From JAAYRQ01 sp035647815 (GTDB lineage: Bacteria > Bacillota > Syntrophomonadia > Syntrophomonadales > Syntrophomonadaceae), in assembly GCA_035647815.1 (NCBI GenBank), contig DASRMR010000012.1, forward strand, positions 1-27,066: DNA of 27,066 nt, in the 5' to 3' direction. Each line of letters starts with the position of its first letter. The first letter of the stretch is position 1. Positions 19,716 through 27,066 of the stretch are shown piece after piece. The translations under genes and the position numbers were made by a program. The notes under the pieces were generated by a model. That model saw nothing but the letters and a program-made list of their open reading frames with translations. It had not been told where the DNA came from and did no database searches.

Positions 19716-21143
19716 CTATTCAATAATATCTATAGTTAATAACTTTTGATCTCGTGGCCCTTGAATACGAATGTTGTTACTTCTTAAATATAAAAGATAA
19801 TCTATAATTTCACCAGTTATTAGTTCCCCAGGCAATAGACAAGGAATTCCTGGAGGATAAGCTGCCACGACTTCACCTGCAATAAGACCTAGGCTTTCTT
19901 CGAGTTTAACCATCCTTTTTTCACTAAAATAAGCTTGTCGGGGAGAAATTACTACACTAGGTAAGGGGGGAATTACTCCTCGGTTCATTTTAGGTCTGCC
20001 CTTATTATACCTTAAAGCGATTTGTTCTAAGGCATAATAAAAATGTTCCCAATCTTTTAGTTCATGGAACATGGAAAACATAGCTAGAATAACTGACTCC
20101 TCTTGTAGCTCGATTTGAATATTATATTCTCGGTGTAAAATACTAGCTACTTCATAACCATTTATACTCAGATCATTTACATTTACTAAAATTTTCAAAG
20201 GATCTATTTCGAAAACTCCATTTATATCTTTAAGTTCTTCTGATAAGATTCGGACTCCTTTAATTGTGCTGATATTGTTCTTGCATTCATTAGATAAGTG
20301 CAAAGCATTTTCTAGTAAGTTTTGACCACTTTTCTGCATTAGCGCCCTAGCTAAATCTATAGAAGCCAAAAGGGGGAAAGATGGACTAGTTGTAGTAATA
20401 AGACTCATGGCAGCCTTTACTCGGTTTTCATCCATACGGGAAGCCATATGTAAACAGGCACCTTGATTAAGAACTGGTAAAGTCTTATGTAAGCCGTTTA
20501 CTACCGCATCAGCTCCTTGCCATAAGGCCGGGGCTGGATATGATTCGTGAAAAGCAAAATGACTACCATGGGCCTCATCTATAAATAAGGGAATATCGTG
20601 TTTGTGACATTCAGCAGCCATCTGTTGAATTTCAAGTGTAGTCCCATAATAACTAGGACTAGTAACAAATACCCCCTTAATATCATCTCTTTGTTTTATG
20701 GCAGCCTTAACTGTATCAGGTGTAACACTTAAGATTATACCCGTATTAGCTTCGACTTCACTAGGCAAATAATCAGGCCACAAACCAGATAATACTAAAC
20801 CACCATAAAAAGAGCGATGGGCATTACGCGGAATTAATACCTTTTTGCCTGCCTCAGCTACTGCTAATAATATAGCATGTATTCCTGAACTAGCCCCATT
20901 TACCAAAATCATACTACTATTAGCCTTATAAGCCTCAGCCAGTAAAATCTCTGCTTCTTTTATGGCGCCAGCTGGTGAGTGTAAATCGTCAATTCCTGGT
21001 ACTTCAGTAATATCAATCTTAGCTACCATTTGCAATTCTTCAACTATATTATTGGGGTTTCCTATATGTCCGGGCATATGTAATCTAATATTATTTTCTT
21101 CTACATAAGCTAATAGGGCCGTATAAATCGGGGTCTTAAACAT
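19716..21143 (-). CDS. Orn/Lys/Arg-type PLP decarboxylase (YaaO/SpeA family)
   Basis: A 475-residue fold-type I PLP enzyme of the short Firmicute group of Orn/Lys/Arg decarboxylases, without the N-terminal wing domain of the E. coli enzymes. Visible landmarks: RLHMPGHIGN near the start, VNGASSGIHAILLA (PLP phosphate loop), IPRNAHRSFYGGL, FVTSPSYYGTTLEI, FIDEAHGSHFAFHE with the PLP-contacting Asp and His, and NGLHKTLPVLNQGACLH with the Schiff-base Lys. The C-terminal part ends with the usual AYPPGIPCLLPGE. The substrate (arginine, lysine or ornithine) cannot be decided; Bacillus SpeA is an arginine decarboxylase that feeds polyamine synthesis. Found before tmk in many Firmicutes. Confidence 0.92.
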   Translation of the reverse strand: MFKTPIYTALLAYVEENNIRLHMPGHIGNPNNIVEELQMVAKIDITEVPGIDDLHSPAGAIKEAEILLAEAYKANSSMILVNGASSGIHAILLAVAEAGKKVLIPRNAHRSFYGGLVLSGLWPDYLPSEVEANTGIILSVTPDTVKAAIKQRDDIKGVFVTSPSYYGTTLEIQQMAAECHKHDIPLFIDEAHGSHFAFHESYPAPALWQGADAVVNGLHKTLPVLNQGACLHMASRMDENRVKAAMSLITTTSPSFPLLASIDLARALMQKSGQNLLENALHLSNECKNNISTIKGVRILSEELKDINGVFEIDPLKILVNVNDLSINGYEVASILHREYNIQIELQEESVILAMFSMFHELKDWEHFYYALEQIALRYNKGRPKMNRGVIPPLPSVVISPRQAYFSEKRMVKLEESLGLIAGEVVAAYPPGIPCLLPGELITGEIIDYLLYLRSNNIRIQGPRDQKLLTIDIIE

Positions 21144-21154
21144 TGTAATTCATC

Positions 21155-22087
21155 CTATATAAGTAATTTTATCTCCTGCGGCATTATCTGGAATTCAAGG
21201 TTGCCAGTACCTGGCGTTTCACCATCTATTTCTAAATAAACTTTTTGATCAGATAATATCTCGGTTTTTTTACCATTCATAAACTTAATATTCGGGTCAT
21301 TGAGATGTTGCCCAGAATAAATCCCCTTCACATGTTTGAGCAAGCCTAGTTTACTTAGATCTTTAACTATAATTATATCTAATAAACCATCATCTAAACT
21401 AGCATAGGGAGCAATTTTCATACCCCCACCAAAATAGCAACCATTACTTATTACTACCATACTAGATTTACCTACATATACTTTTCTATCATCTACTTTA
21501 ACATTTAATAACTTATTGTCATAAGTTAAAATGCTATAAATGCCAAAGACAAGAAAAGATAAAAATCCTCTAAATACCTTGCTATTACGATTTACATGAT
21601 ATACTGTTTCACTGCCCACACCTACATCAGCCACATTAAGATAATATCGGGATTCTACTTGGCCACTCCACCCTGTAAAAGTGGAGCGGACAATATCAAT
21701 CTTTTTTTCCTTACCCTGGGCTAAAATCTCATATATCTTCTGGGGATGAGAAGATGATTTTAACATCCGAGCAAAATCCCCCCCAGTACCCATAGGAATC
21801 AAAGATAAATAAGCATCTTCTTTGATTTTGCTACCATCATTATTAAAAAATCCATTGACCACTTCATTGAGTGTACCATCACCACCGACAGATAAAATAT
21901 GCTGATAATCGCCTTGTAGTGCCTCACGAGTTATAGTAATAGCTTCCCTAGGCATATCTGTATACCTAACATCAAACTTTAAGCCCCTTTGCTTAAGATA
22001 TCTTTCTATATTTCCCCATGTTTTAGGAGTCCGCCCATTAGCAGAAATAGGATTTACTACAAATAAACTCTTATATATGTTTTTCAT
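21155..22087 (-). CDS. Diacylglycerol-kinase-family lipid kinase (DgkB/YegS-like)
   Basis: A 310-residue member of the DAGK catalytic (LCB5/YegS) family, which phosphorylates lipids such as diacylglycerol and recycles it in phospholipid or lipoteichoic acid metabolism. The N-terminal FVVNPISANGRTPKTW, the nucleotide-binding SVGGDGTLNEVVNGF near residue 68 and IPMGTGGDFARML are the family signatures; the C-terminal strand-rich domain ends LEIDGETPGTGNLEFQIMPQ. No membrane segment is seen. ATG at 22085-22087 has GAGGAG four bases upstream; the GTG four codons earlier is less likely. First gene after the csfB terminator and probably the head of the long operon through rsmI. Confidence 0.92.
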   Translation of the reverse strand: MKNIYKSLFVVNPISANGRTPKTWGNIERYLKQRGLKFDVRYTDMPREAITITREALQGDYQHILSVGGDGTLNEVVNGFFNNDGSKIKEDAYLSLIPMGTGGDFARMLKSSSHPQKIYEILAQGKEKKIDIVRSTFTGWSGQVESRYYLNVADVGVGSETVYHVNRNSKVFRGFLSFLVFGIYSILTYDNKLLNVKVDDRKVYVGKSSMVVISNGCYFGGGMKIAPYASLDDGLLDIIIVKDLSKLGLLKHVKGIYSGQHLNDPNIKFMNGKKTEILSDQKVYLEIDGETPGTGNLEFQIMPQEIKLLI

Positions 22088-22125
22088 AGCTCTCCTCACA
22101 ACTTTTATTATGATTCCTATAACAT

Positions 22126-22154
22126 TGTATATTAAAATTGAATAAAAATGGCAA
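22126..22154 (-). promoter_or_regulatory. Sigma-A promoter of the lipid kinase-tmk-holB-rsmI operon
   Basis: Minus strand TTGCCA, 17 bases, TATACA. The -35 overlaps the T tract of the csfB terminator, so the two units are packed without spare DNA. The -10 is a moderate match. Confidence 0.5.
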
Positions 22155-22182
22155 AAAAATAAGCACCAGTCTGGTGCTTATT
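22153..22182 (-). terminator. Intrinsic terminator of csfB
   Basis: AATAAGCACCA and TGGTGCTTATT pair perfectly around a 3-base loop and are followed by a run of seven T on the minus strand. The stem includes the csfB stop codon (22178-22180). Confidence 0.92.
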
Positions 22183-22408
22183 TAATAATTCCTTTTATTA
22201 ATTCCAACATCTCTTGATATGCAGGGCTTCCAATCGTAGTATCTAGAATTTTCTTCTCACAATCTAAACAAATAAAAGACTTGTTTATAAGGTAACCACC
22301 TTTTATTCCTTTTGCTGGTACATTGCGGCAAAAAGCGCAAATCGGTAATAAAACGGCTTCTTCTTTAGTATCAGTTAATAGCGATTTAGACATTATAACT
22401 ATCGACAT
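22178..22408 (-). CDS. csfB: Sigma-G anti-sigma factor CsfB (Gin)-like zinc protein
   Basis: A 76-residue protein like Gin/CsfB, which binds and inhibits sigma-G (and sigma-E) to keep compartment-specific transcription in order during sporulation. The zinc-binding core is PICAFCRNVPAKGIKGGYLI followed by KSFICLDCEKKIL: two CxxC pairs at the usual spacing. The C-terminus (SPAYQEMLELIKGIIK) also fits. The position after an rRNA operon and before tmk is the same as in Bacillus. Two in-frame ATGs exist (22408 and 22393); neither has an ideally spaced ribosome binding site, so the start is uncertain by five residues. A TGAATA box at about 22466 could be part of a forespore promoter, but I could not find a convincing -10. 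Confidence 0.87.
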   Translation of the reverse strand: MSIVIMSKSLLTDTKEEAVLLPICAFCRNVPAKGIKGGYLINKSFICLDCEKKILDTTIGSPAYQEMLELIKGIIK

Positions 22409-22572
22409 CCTTTTTTTTCTAAGTATTCCACAACTTAAAGTTTATTAAACTTATCGTCACTTTACATCATAATATTCATTATCTATTAAAAGTGTGCACA
22501 TACGACCGAAAAGCTCCTACTTTAGCAGCTCTTATCATTATTTCCTATATACAGACAGATAAATTATATCTG

Positions 22573-25500
22573 CTAATTTATATCTATTTGTTTATCATCT
22601 GATATTGATATATTCGTTTTTTGAGCAATTTTGTTTCGGTAAATATAATATGCACAAGGAAGTAAAACTAAGGTTAAGATTGACGAATAAAGTAATCCTC
22701 CTGCAATACAAATTGCTAGTGGTTTAAATAAAAGGTTACTGCCTAATGCTAAAGGCATAAGTCCGAAAAATGAAGTTCCGGTAGTAAGCAGAATTGGCCT
22801 TAATCGTTGTCCTCCAGCTAATTTTATTGCTTCGATGAGGTTCATCCCTTCGCGCAATCTTTCCTCCATAAACTCTATTAATATAATTCCGTTTCGTACA
22901 ACAACACCAGCTAGACTTACTACGCCCATCAGAGCCATAAACCCTAGTGGGGTACTAGTAATAAATAAGCTATATAAAGCACCAGAGCTACTCAGTAGTA
23001 CTGTCGCCATAATAATTAGCGCCAATCGTATTGAATTAAATTGTACGAGCATCACTAGGAGTAATAGGAAAACAACAATTAGAAAGATCTTTCCTATTTC
23101 AATAAAGACTTCCGAACGAGCAGCACTTTCACCAGTGTTTTCAATTTGACTTGCAGAGTATTTACTAATTAATTCTTCTATATTGGGATCAATCCCAGTT
23201 AAAAGCTTATCTGCCGATGTGTGGTTATCCACATAAACACGAATAGTATTACTGCGTTGGTAATTATAATGAACTATATTCGTTAACTCTAATTTAGTTT
23301 GCGGTTGTGCTATATAATCTAGCGAAATCGATTGCCCTAGTTCATTAAATAGAAAAAGCTCTGAAAGATCTTGGCTAAGTCCTTTTAATTCGCCCTTGTA
23401 TCTTAAACGAAGATCTTCTAGTTTTTCTTTGTTTTCAATTTCCCCGATTTTTATTCCCTCTCCATATAATCGTAGGGCTTGCCCTAGCTGTTGCTGATTA
23501 ACATGATGTAAGTGCATAGATTGCCCATGGGGCACAAACACTAACGATGGTGAAGATATGCCTAAATCGTCGCTTACCGAGATAACACCAGCTTGAGCTA
23601 AAAATAGCTGTTTTAGCTCATCAGTTAAAGCTTGTAGTTCTTCTAGCGAATCACTAACTAACCGTAAAGAGATAGGAGCTCCTATGGGAGGACCTGCTTC
23701 GACTACTGAAAAAGTAAACTGTGCCATGGGGAAAATATGATTAAGATCCTTAATTAACTGGTCTTTTAACTGCCGTGATTTCACTTTACTAGTATCTGCA
23801 AAGACTAGCATATTAGCACTATTTTGTCCTACACCAGCAGCACCACTCATAGCGAATATTCTGGGCATAGCAGTAGCATAAAATGTGTTCACTTCTCTGA
23901 CTCCAGTTTGTTGACGAATATGTTTCTCTACCTCACCTATTTCCATCCGGCTAGCAGGCAGAGAATAAGACTCGGGTAACTCAATTTCCACGAAAATCTC
24001 TTCTCTTTCCACATCAGGGAAAAATTCCTTGGGTAGCATGGGAATAAGAGCATAAGCAATTAAACTTACTAAGAGACATAGGGCCACATACTTTTTAGGC
24101 TTATTTAATATTAAAGGCAAAATAGTATTCATATAGTAGTTTTGTAGGCGGTTTAGTGGCTTATCTAGCCAGCCATTATCTAGTAACTTTTCTGGACTCT
24201 TTAGGCGTTCTTCTAACCAATGTCTATAAACCGGAATAAAAAACAGAGCCACTAATGTTGAAAATATAATAGTTGCAATTATAACAGTAGGAAGGGGGCG
24301 AATAAAATCTCCCGCACTACCTGATAAGAGCATTAAAGGTGAAAAAGCTAATACAATTATAATGGTGGAGACAATTACTGATGAGGCTACTCCTCGGGTT
24401 CCTTCTATAACTGCTTCTCTTGCATTTTTCCCTTCGATACGGTGACGACTAATATTTTCATTAACTACTATGGCATCATCGACTAAAATACCCAATACAA
24501 TTATAAATGCGATTAAAGAAATCTGATTCATATCGACATTTGCCACAGGAAGTAACAATATCCCCCCACATATTGCTAAAGGTATAGTTACCGCTACACC
24601 TAAAGACGCATAACGGTTTAAACCTGCTGAAGATATCAAGACTACGAAAAATAATGCTAATAAAAATGCTATCCCTAAACTACTAAACATTTCACTTATA
24701 GCATCTGCTTGAGTATATACCTGAGCAAGCTGTAAAACCTCTGGTAGCTCTGCTTCCATTTCACTTATAACATTTGAAATCTCCCGATCAACTTTCACCA
24801 GGTCTATTCCCGAACTAACGAAGAAACTTAAGGAAACAGATGGTTTACCCTGATAAGTGACCATATTTCGATCAGGCTTAAAAACCTCTTTAATTTCTGC
24901 CATATCACCTAAATATATAGTAGGCTTACCTTCCCTTAATAGGGGTAAATCAACTAAGTCCTGGACTTCTTTTGTGTCTTCTATCCGTAAGGGAAAAACC
25001 ATTTCATCTAAATTCCATTTGCCAGGTGGAGATGGTGTAATTTCACCTTGTAAACTATGTGTTATCTGCTGCGGTGAAAGTCCCGCATTAAGCATTAAAG
25101 TCGGATTAACTTCTAAAAGAACCTCAGATTCTGGCATCCCTTGTACCTGAACTAGAGATATACCAGGTACTTGGTTAAAAGCTATTTCCCATTTTTCTAA
25201 AAAGTCATTAAGGAAATATAAATCTGCCTCATGTTCTGCTACTATCTGATAAATAGAAACTCCTTGCATTTGCAAATCAGTTTCTAACTGAGACGCTTGA
25301 ACCCCATCAGGAAACTTTGATTGTGCCAATTCCAGCTTTTGTTGAACTTGGTTCCAAACCTTAGTATTATCACCTTTAGATTCAGCTTTTACCGTAATTT
25401 GAGATAAATTAGGCTGGGAAGTAGAGCTTACATCATCTAGACCACTTATACCTGCTAACTCAGCTTCAATCTTTCCCGTCACATATTGTTCGACTTGACT

Positions 25501-25662
25501 AGCAGTGGCCCCTGGATATACTGTCGTAATCATAGCTAAGGGATGTTCGATAAGAGGTACTTCCCTACGTGGAAGTTGATATAAAGTTATAAGACCAATA
25601 ATAATTATAAGCAGTGCGGTCAATCCTACTATCATCCTGCGTTTTAAGATTTTTTCAATCAT
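22573..25662 (-). CDS. RND-family efflux transporter
   Basis: A 1029-residue AcrB/MdtB-type inner-membrane pump (HAE1-like group of Firmicutes). Transmembrane helix 1 is at about 10-30 (ILKRRMIVGLTALLIIIIGL), followed by a periplasmic-type loop of about 290 residues, helices 2-6 at about 325-485, helix 7 near 525, a second large loop, and helices 8-12 at about 855-1010. GILVDDAIVVNENI has the paired Asp of the proton relay in helix 4; helix 10 has an Arg-Asn (VVVRNGIILIEF) where AcrB has Lys-Asn. It is 3 bases downstream of the membrane-fusion lipoprotein and shares its transcript. The substrate is unknown. No outer-membrane channel gene is nearby, as expected for a Gram-positive-type organism. 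Confidence 0.95.
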   Translation of the reverse strand: MIEKILKRRMIVGLTALLIIIIGLITLYQLPRREVPLIEHPLAMITTVYPGATASQVEQYVTGKIEAELAGISGLDDVSSTSQPNLSQITVKAESKGDNTKVWNQVQQKLELAQSKFPDGVQASQLETDLQMQGVSIYQIVAEHEADLYFLNDFLEKWEIAFNQVPGISLVQVQGMPESEVLLEVNPTLMLNAGLSPQQITHSLQGEITPSPPGKWNLDEMVFPLRIEDTKEVQDLVDLPLLREGKPTIYLGDMAEIKEVFKPDRNMVTYQGKPSVSLSFFVSSGIDLVKVDREISNVISEMEAELPEVLQLAQVYTQADAISEMFSSLGIAFLLALFFVVLISSAGLNRYASLGVAVTIPLAICGGILLLPVANVDMNQISLIAFIIVLGILVDDAIVVNENISRHRIEGKNAREAVIEGTRGVASSVIVSTIIIVLAFSPLMLLSGSAGDFIRPLPTVIIATIIFSTLVALFFIPVYRHWLEERLKSPEKLLDNGWLDKPLNRLQNYYMNTILPLILNKPKKYVALCLLVSLIAYALIPMLPKEFFPDVEREEIFVEIELPESYSLPASRMEIGEVEKHIRQQTGVREVNTFYATAMPRIFAMSGAAGVGQNSANMLVFADTSKVKSRQLKDQLIKDLNHIFPMAQFTFSVVEAGPPIGAPISLRLVSDSLEELQALTDELKQLFLAQAGVISVSDDLGISSPSLVFVPHGQSMHLHHVNQQQLGQALRLYGEGIKIGEIENKEKLEDLRLRYKGELKGLSQDLSELFLFNELGQSISLDYIAQPQTKLELTNIVHYNYQRSNTIRVYVDNHTSADKLLTGIDPNIEELISKYSASQIENTGESAARSEVFIEIGKIFLIVVFLLLLVMLVQFNSIRLALIIMATVLLSSSGALYSLFITSTPLGFMALMGVVSLAGVVVRNGIILIEFMEERLREGMNLIEAIKLAGGQRLRPILLTTGTSFFGLMPLALGSNLLFKPLAICIAGGLLYSSILTLVLLPCAYYIYRNKIAQKTNISISDDKQIDIN

Positions 25663-25665
25663 AAA

Positions 25666-26766
25666 TTAATATCCTTCTCTTATGTTTACTAATTGACCAT
25701 CTGTAAGGCGATGTAAGCCACCAGTAACGACTAATGCCTCATCTTCTAGTCCGGTCACACTTATTTTTGAACCTTCAATTAAACCTAATTTGACTTCTTG
25801 TCGGTATACAGTTTCATCTTTAACAATATATACATAGGGATTTTCACCTTGATAAATGGACTTCGCCGGAACTAAGACTTGTTGGCCCATTCCTTGTCCA
25901 CTCTTGATTTGAGCTAAAGATCCTGGATACCAGTCTAATTGACTGTTTTCTACTCTTAACTGTACTCTAGAACGCTCGCTTCCTGATCGTGCTATCTGGT
26001 TGATATTTGTAATTACTGCTTCCCTTTTTTCTCCCTGACTTTCTACTTCAACTTTATCGCCTTTTGCCCAGCCTTTTATTTCATCACGATGTAACTCCAT
26101 ATTCATAATAAGATGTTCTCTTTTCCCAGCTTTAAATATTGGTTGACCAGGGTTTATATATTCTCCTACTTTAACTAGTTTTTCTGTCAGCCAGAGATTA
26201 TCTGGGGCAGTTATTTCACAACTACTTCTGTTTTGATTGATCTCACTTTGATTAATTAACTCTAGCTCCAATTGGCTATATGTTTGCTCTTTATCTTTAG
26301 ACAAACGCTGCCATTCCAGTTCGGATTTTTCTAGTTCTGCTTGTGATATAGCTCCTGCCTGATAAAGCTGTTTTTTACGTTCTAAATCTTTAACTGCCTC
26401 ATCTAAATTCATTTCTATTTTTTCATGTTTATTCTGGGCTATCTGTACTTCCTGATTAGAGCGTTGAACAGATACAGAAATATCTTTATTATCTAGTAGA
26501 GCTATTTTATCCCCTGGTCTCACTAATTCACCCTCATCAGTATAAATTTGTTGAACATAGCCAGAGACTTGTGCAGAAATATATTGTTCCTCATCTAATT
26601 CCAAGATCGTATCATAAACCTTTTCCACCAATAACTCTTCTTGTTTTACTTTCATAACTGTTACTGTTGGTATTGCCTCATCATCTAGATTTTTAGCTCC
26701 TTGACTACAACCTGATAAACTAATAAACATTATTAGTATGAAAAAGCTTAATATCTGTTTTCGCAT
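25666..26766 (-). CDS. Membrane-fusion (HlyD-like) lipoprotein of the RND pump
   Basis: A 366-residue periplasmic-adaptor-type protein. The signal peptide MRKQILSFFILIMFISLSGC ends in a lipobox, so it is lipid-anchored at Cys 20. Then come a first barrel and lipoyl half (VQQIYTDEGELVRPGDKIAL), a long helical hairpin with heptads (about 100-170, NQEVQIAQNKHEKIEMNLDE), the second lipoyl half (LVKVGEYINPGQPIFKAGK), a beta-barrel domain and a membrane-proximal domain with VTGLEDEALVVTGGLHRLTD. ATG at 26764-26766, with GGGGGAAGG just before it, gives a correct signal peptide; the frame open to 26847 runs through the promoter and is not used. First gene of the efflux operon. Confidence 0.93.
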   Translation of the reverse strand: MRKQILSFFILIMFISLSGCSQGAKNLDDEAIPTVTVMKVKQEELLVEKVYDTILELDEEQYISAQVSGYVQQIYTDEGELVRPGDKIALLDNKDISVSVQRSNQEVQIAQNKHEKIEMNLDEAVKDLERKKQLYQAGAISQAELEKSELEWQRLSKDKEQTYSQLELELINQSEINQNRSSCEITAPDNLWLTEKLVKVGEYINPGQPIFKAGKREHLIMNMELHRDEIKGWAKGDKVEVESQGEKREAVITNINQIARSGSERSRVQLRVENSQLDWYPGSLAQIKSGQGMGQQVLVPAKSIYQGENPYVYIVKDETVYRQEVKLGLIEGSKISVTGLEDEALVVTGGLHRLTDGQLVNIREGY

Positions 26767-26800
26767 TTCCTTCCCCCTAGGTAAATTGTTTAACATTACT

Positions 26801-26809
26801 ATTATATCA
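26801..26809 (-). promoter_or_regulatory. Extended -10 promoter of the efflux operon
   Basis: Minus strand TGATATAAT: a consensus TATAAT with the TGn extension, 35 bases upstream of the ATG. No -35 match is seen at 17 bases; the G/C run there (CCCCCC) is unlike a -35. Confidence 0.6.
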
Positions 26810-26835
26810 GTTGTTAAAAGGATGGGGGGAAATAG

Positions 26836-26881
26836 ACACGGACTCACGCAGACTTTTTATGACTTCCGCGTAAATCCGTGT
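26836..26881 (-). repeat. REP-like hairpin between the rRNA operon and the efflux operon
   Basis: Arms at 26836-26852 and 26865-26881 pair over 17 positions. As DNA there are three mismatches, but in the minus-strand transcript all three become G-U pairs, so the RNA hairpin is unbroken. The arm core CACGGATTTACGCGGA looks like a dispersed palindromic repeat, but only this copy is in the window. Confidence 0.55.
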
Positions 26882-26925
26882 TAAAATACCCAGATAACTC
26901 AAACCTGAGATTACCTCAGAAAAGC

Positions 26926-26956
26926 AAAAAAGCTTCATGCACTACACACAAAGCTT
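26926..26956 (-). terminator. Likely terminator of the rRNA operon
   Basis: On the minus strand AAGCTTTGTGTG pairs with TGCATGAAGCTT (12 positions, 4 of them G-U) around TAG and is followed by TTTTG. It starts 24 bases past the 3' end of the 5S rRNA. The T run is short. Confidence 0.55.
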
Positions 26957-26980
26957 AGATTATTCAGAAATAAAATAATT

Positions 26981-27066
26981 CCTGGCAATGACCTACTCTC
27001 CCATTCTTAAAGAATAGTACCATCAGCGCTGGAGGACTTAACTGCCGTGTTCGAGATGGGAACGGG
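26981..27066 (-). rRNA. rrf: 5S ribosomal RNA, 3' part (runs off the window)
   Basis: The minus strand reads CCCGTTCCCATCTCGAACAC, then GGCAGTTAAGTCCTCCAGCG, GATGGTACT and a 3' end GAGAGTAGGTCATTGCCAGG, which is the conserved body and 3' half of bacterial 5S rRNA. About 30 bases of the 5' end are beyond the right edge. The direction means 23S and 16S genes should lie further right. Confidence 0.95.

Noticed and set aside
22500..22572. Terminator for the RND operon
   Set aside because: Two short stems (CAGATA/TATCTG and a mismatched AGCT-CTA stem with four T) are visible but neither is convincing.
1..27066. CRISPR arrays, tRNA genes, insertion sequences, prophage genes
   Set aside because: No regularly spaced repeats, no tRNA-like cloverleaf sequence, and no transposase or integrase reading frame were seen.

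Overview
The window looks like a chromosomal segment from an AT-rich, endospore-forming Firmicute, most likely a member of the Clostridia. The evidence is the gene order, a CsfB/Gin-type anti-sigma protein, Veg, AbrB, YabA, RicT, a YabE-like G5/3D protein, YhcN/YlaJ lipoproteins and a CgeB-like spore glycosyltransferase. I cannot name a species. All genes except abrB lie on the minus strand, as expected for a leading-strand region whose origin is to the right. Gene by gene it parallels the block that follows an rRNA operon near oriC in Bacillus subtilis: rrn, csfB, yaaO, tmk, yaaR, holB, yaaT, yabA, yabB, yabC, abrB, metS, tatD, yabE, ksgA, veg.

Right end (about 22.5-27.07 kb): the 3' part of a 5S rRNA, its likely terminator, a REP-like hairpin, and a two-gene efflux operon (lipoprotein membrane-fusion protein plus RND transporter) sitting between the rRNA operon and csfB. 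Centre right (15.1-22.4 kb): csfB; then a diacylglycerol-kinase-type lipid kinase, an Orn/Lys/Arg-type decarboxylase, thymidylate kinase, YaaR, DNA polymerase III delta', RicT, YabA, TrmN6-type methyltransferase and RsmI, which are tightly packed and probably form one operon from a promoter that overlaps the csfB terminator. Centre (11.7-15.1 kb): abrB is divergent from metG-tatD across a 362-bp regulatory gap with a good sigma-A promoter for each side and a palindrome at each promoter. The abrB terminator lies inside the end of rsmI.

Centre left (7.0-11.5 kb): a YabE-like cell-wall enzyme, two YhcN/YlaJ-type lipoproteins that share an upstream motif, ksgA with a YkuK-like gene, and veg behind two near-consensus tandem sigma-A promoters. 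rnmV, which lies between yabE and ksgA in Bacillus, is missing; the lipoproteins occupy that place.

Left end (0-6.9 kb): an accessory block that looks like late-sporulation, mother-cell, spore-surface biology. It has three glycosyltransferases (one CgeB-like, one with a long Arg/Ser/Cys-rich basic tail, one GT2), two SPOCS-like proteins (one with a long coiled coil), a small Cys-rich zinc-finger-like gene that appears to start with ATA, an unknown 72-residue protein, a patatin-like phospholipase and a ribbon-helix-helix regulator. Five upstream regions in this block each carry the same architecture, mACm-N16-CATANNNT(A), which is the sigma-K consensus of Bacillus. I infer a sigma-K-controlled spore coat/crust glycosylation locus. 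This is the most interesting part of the window.
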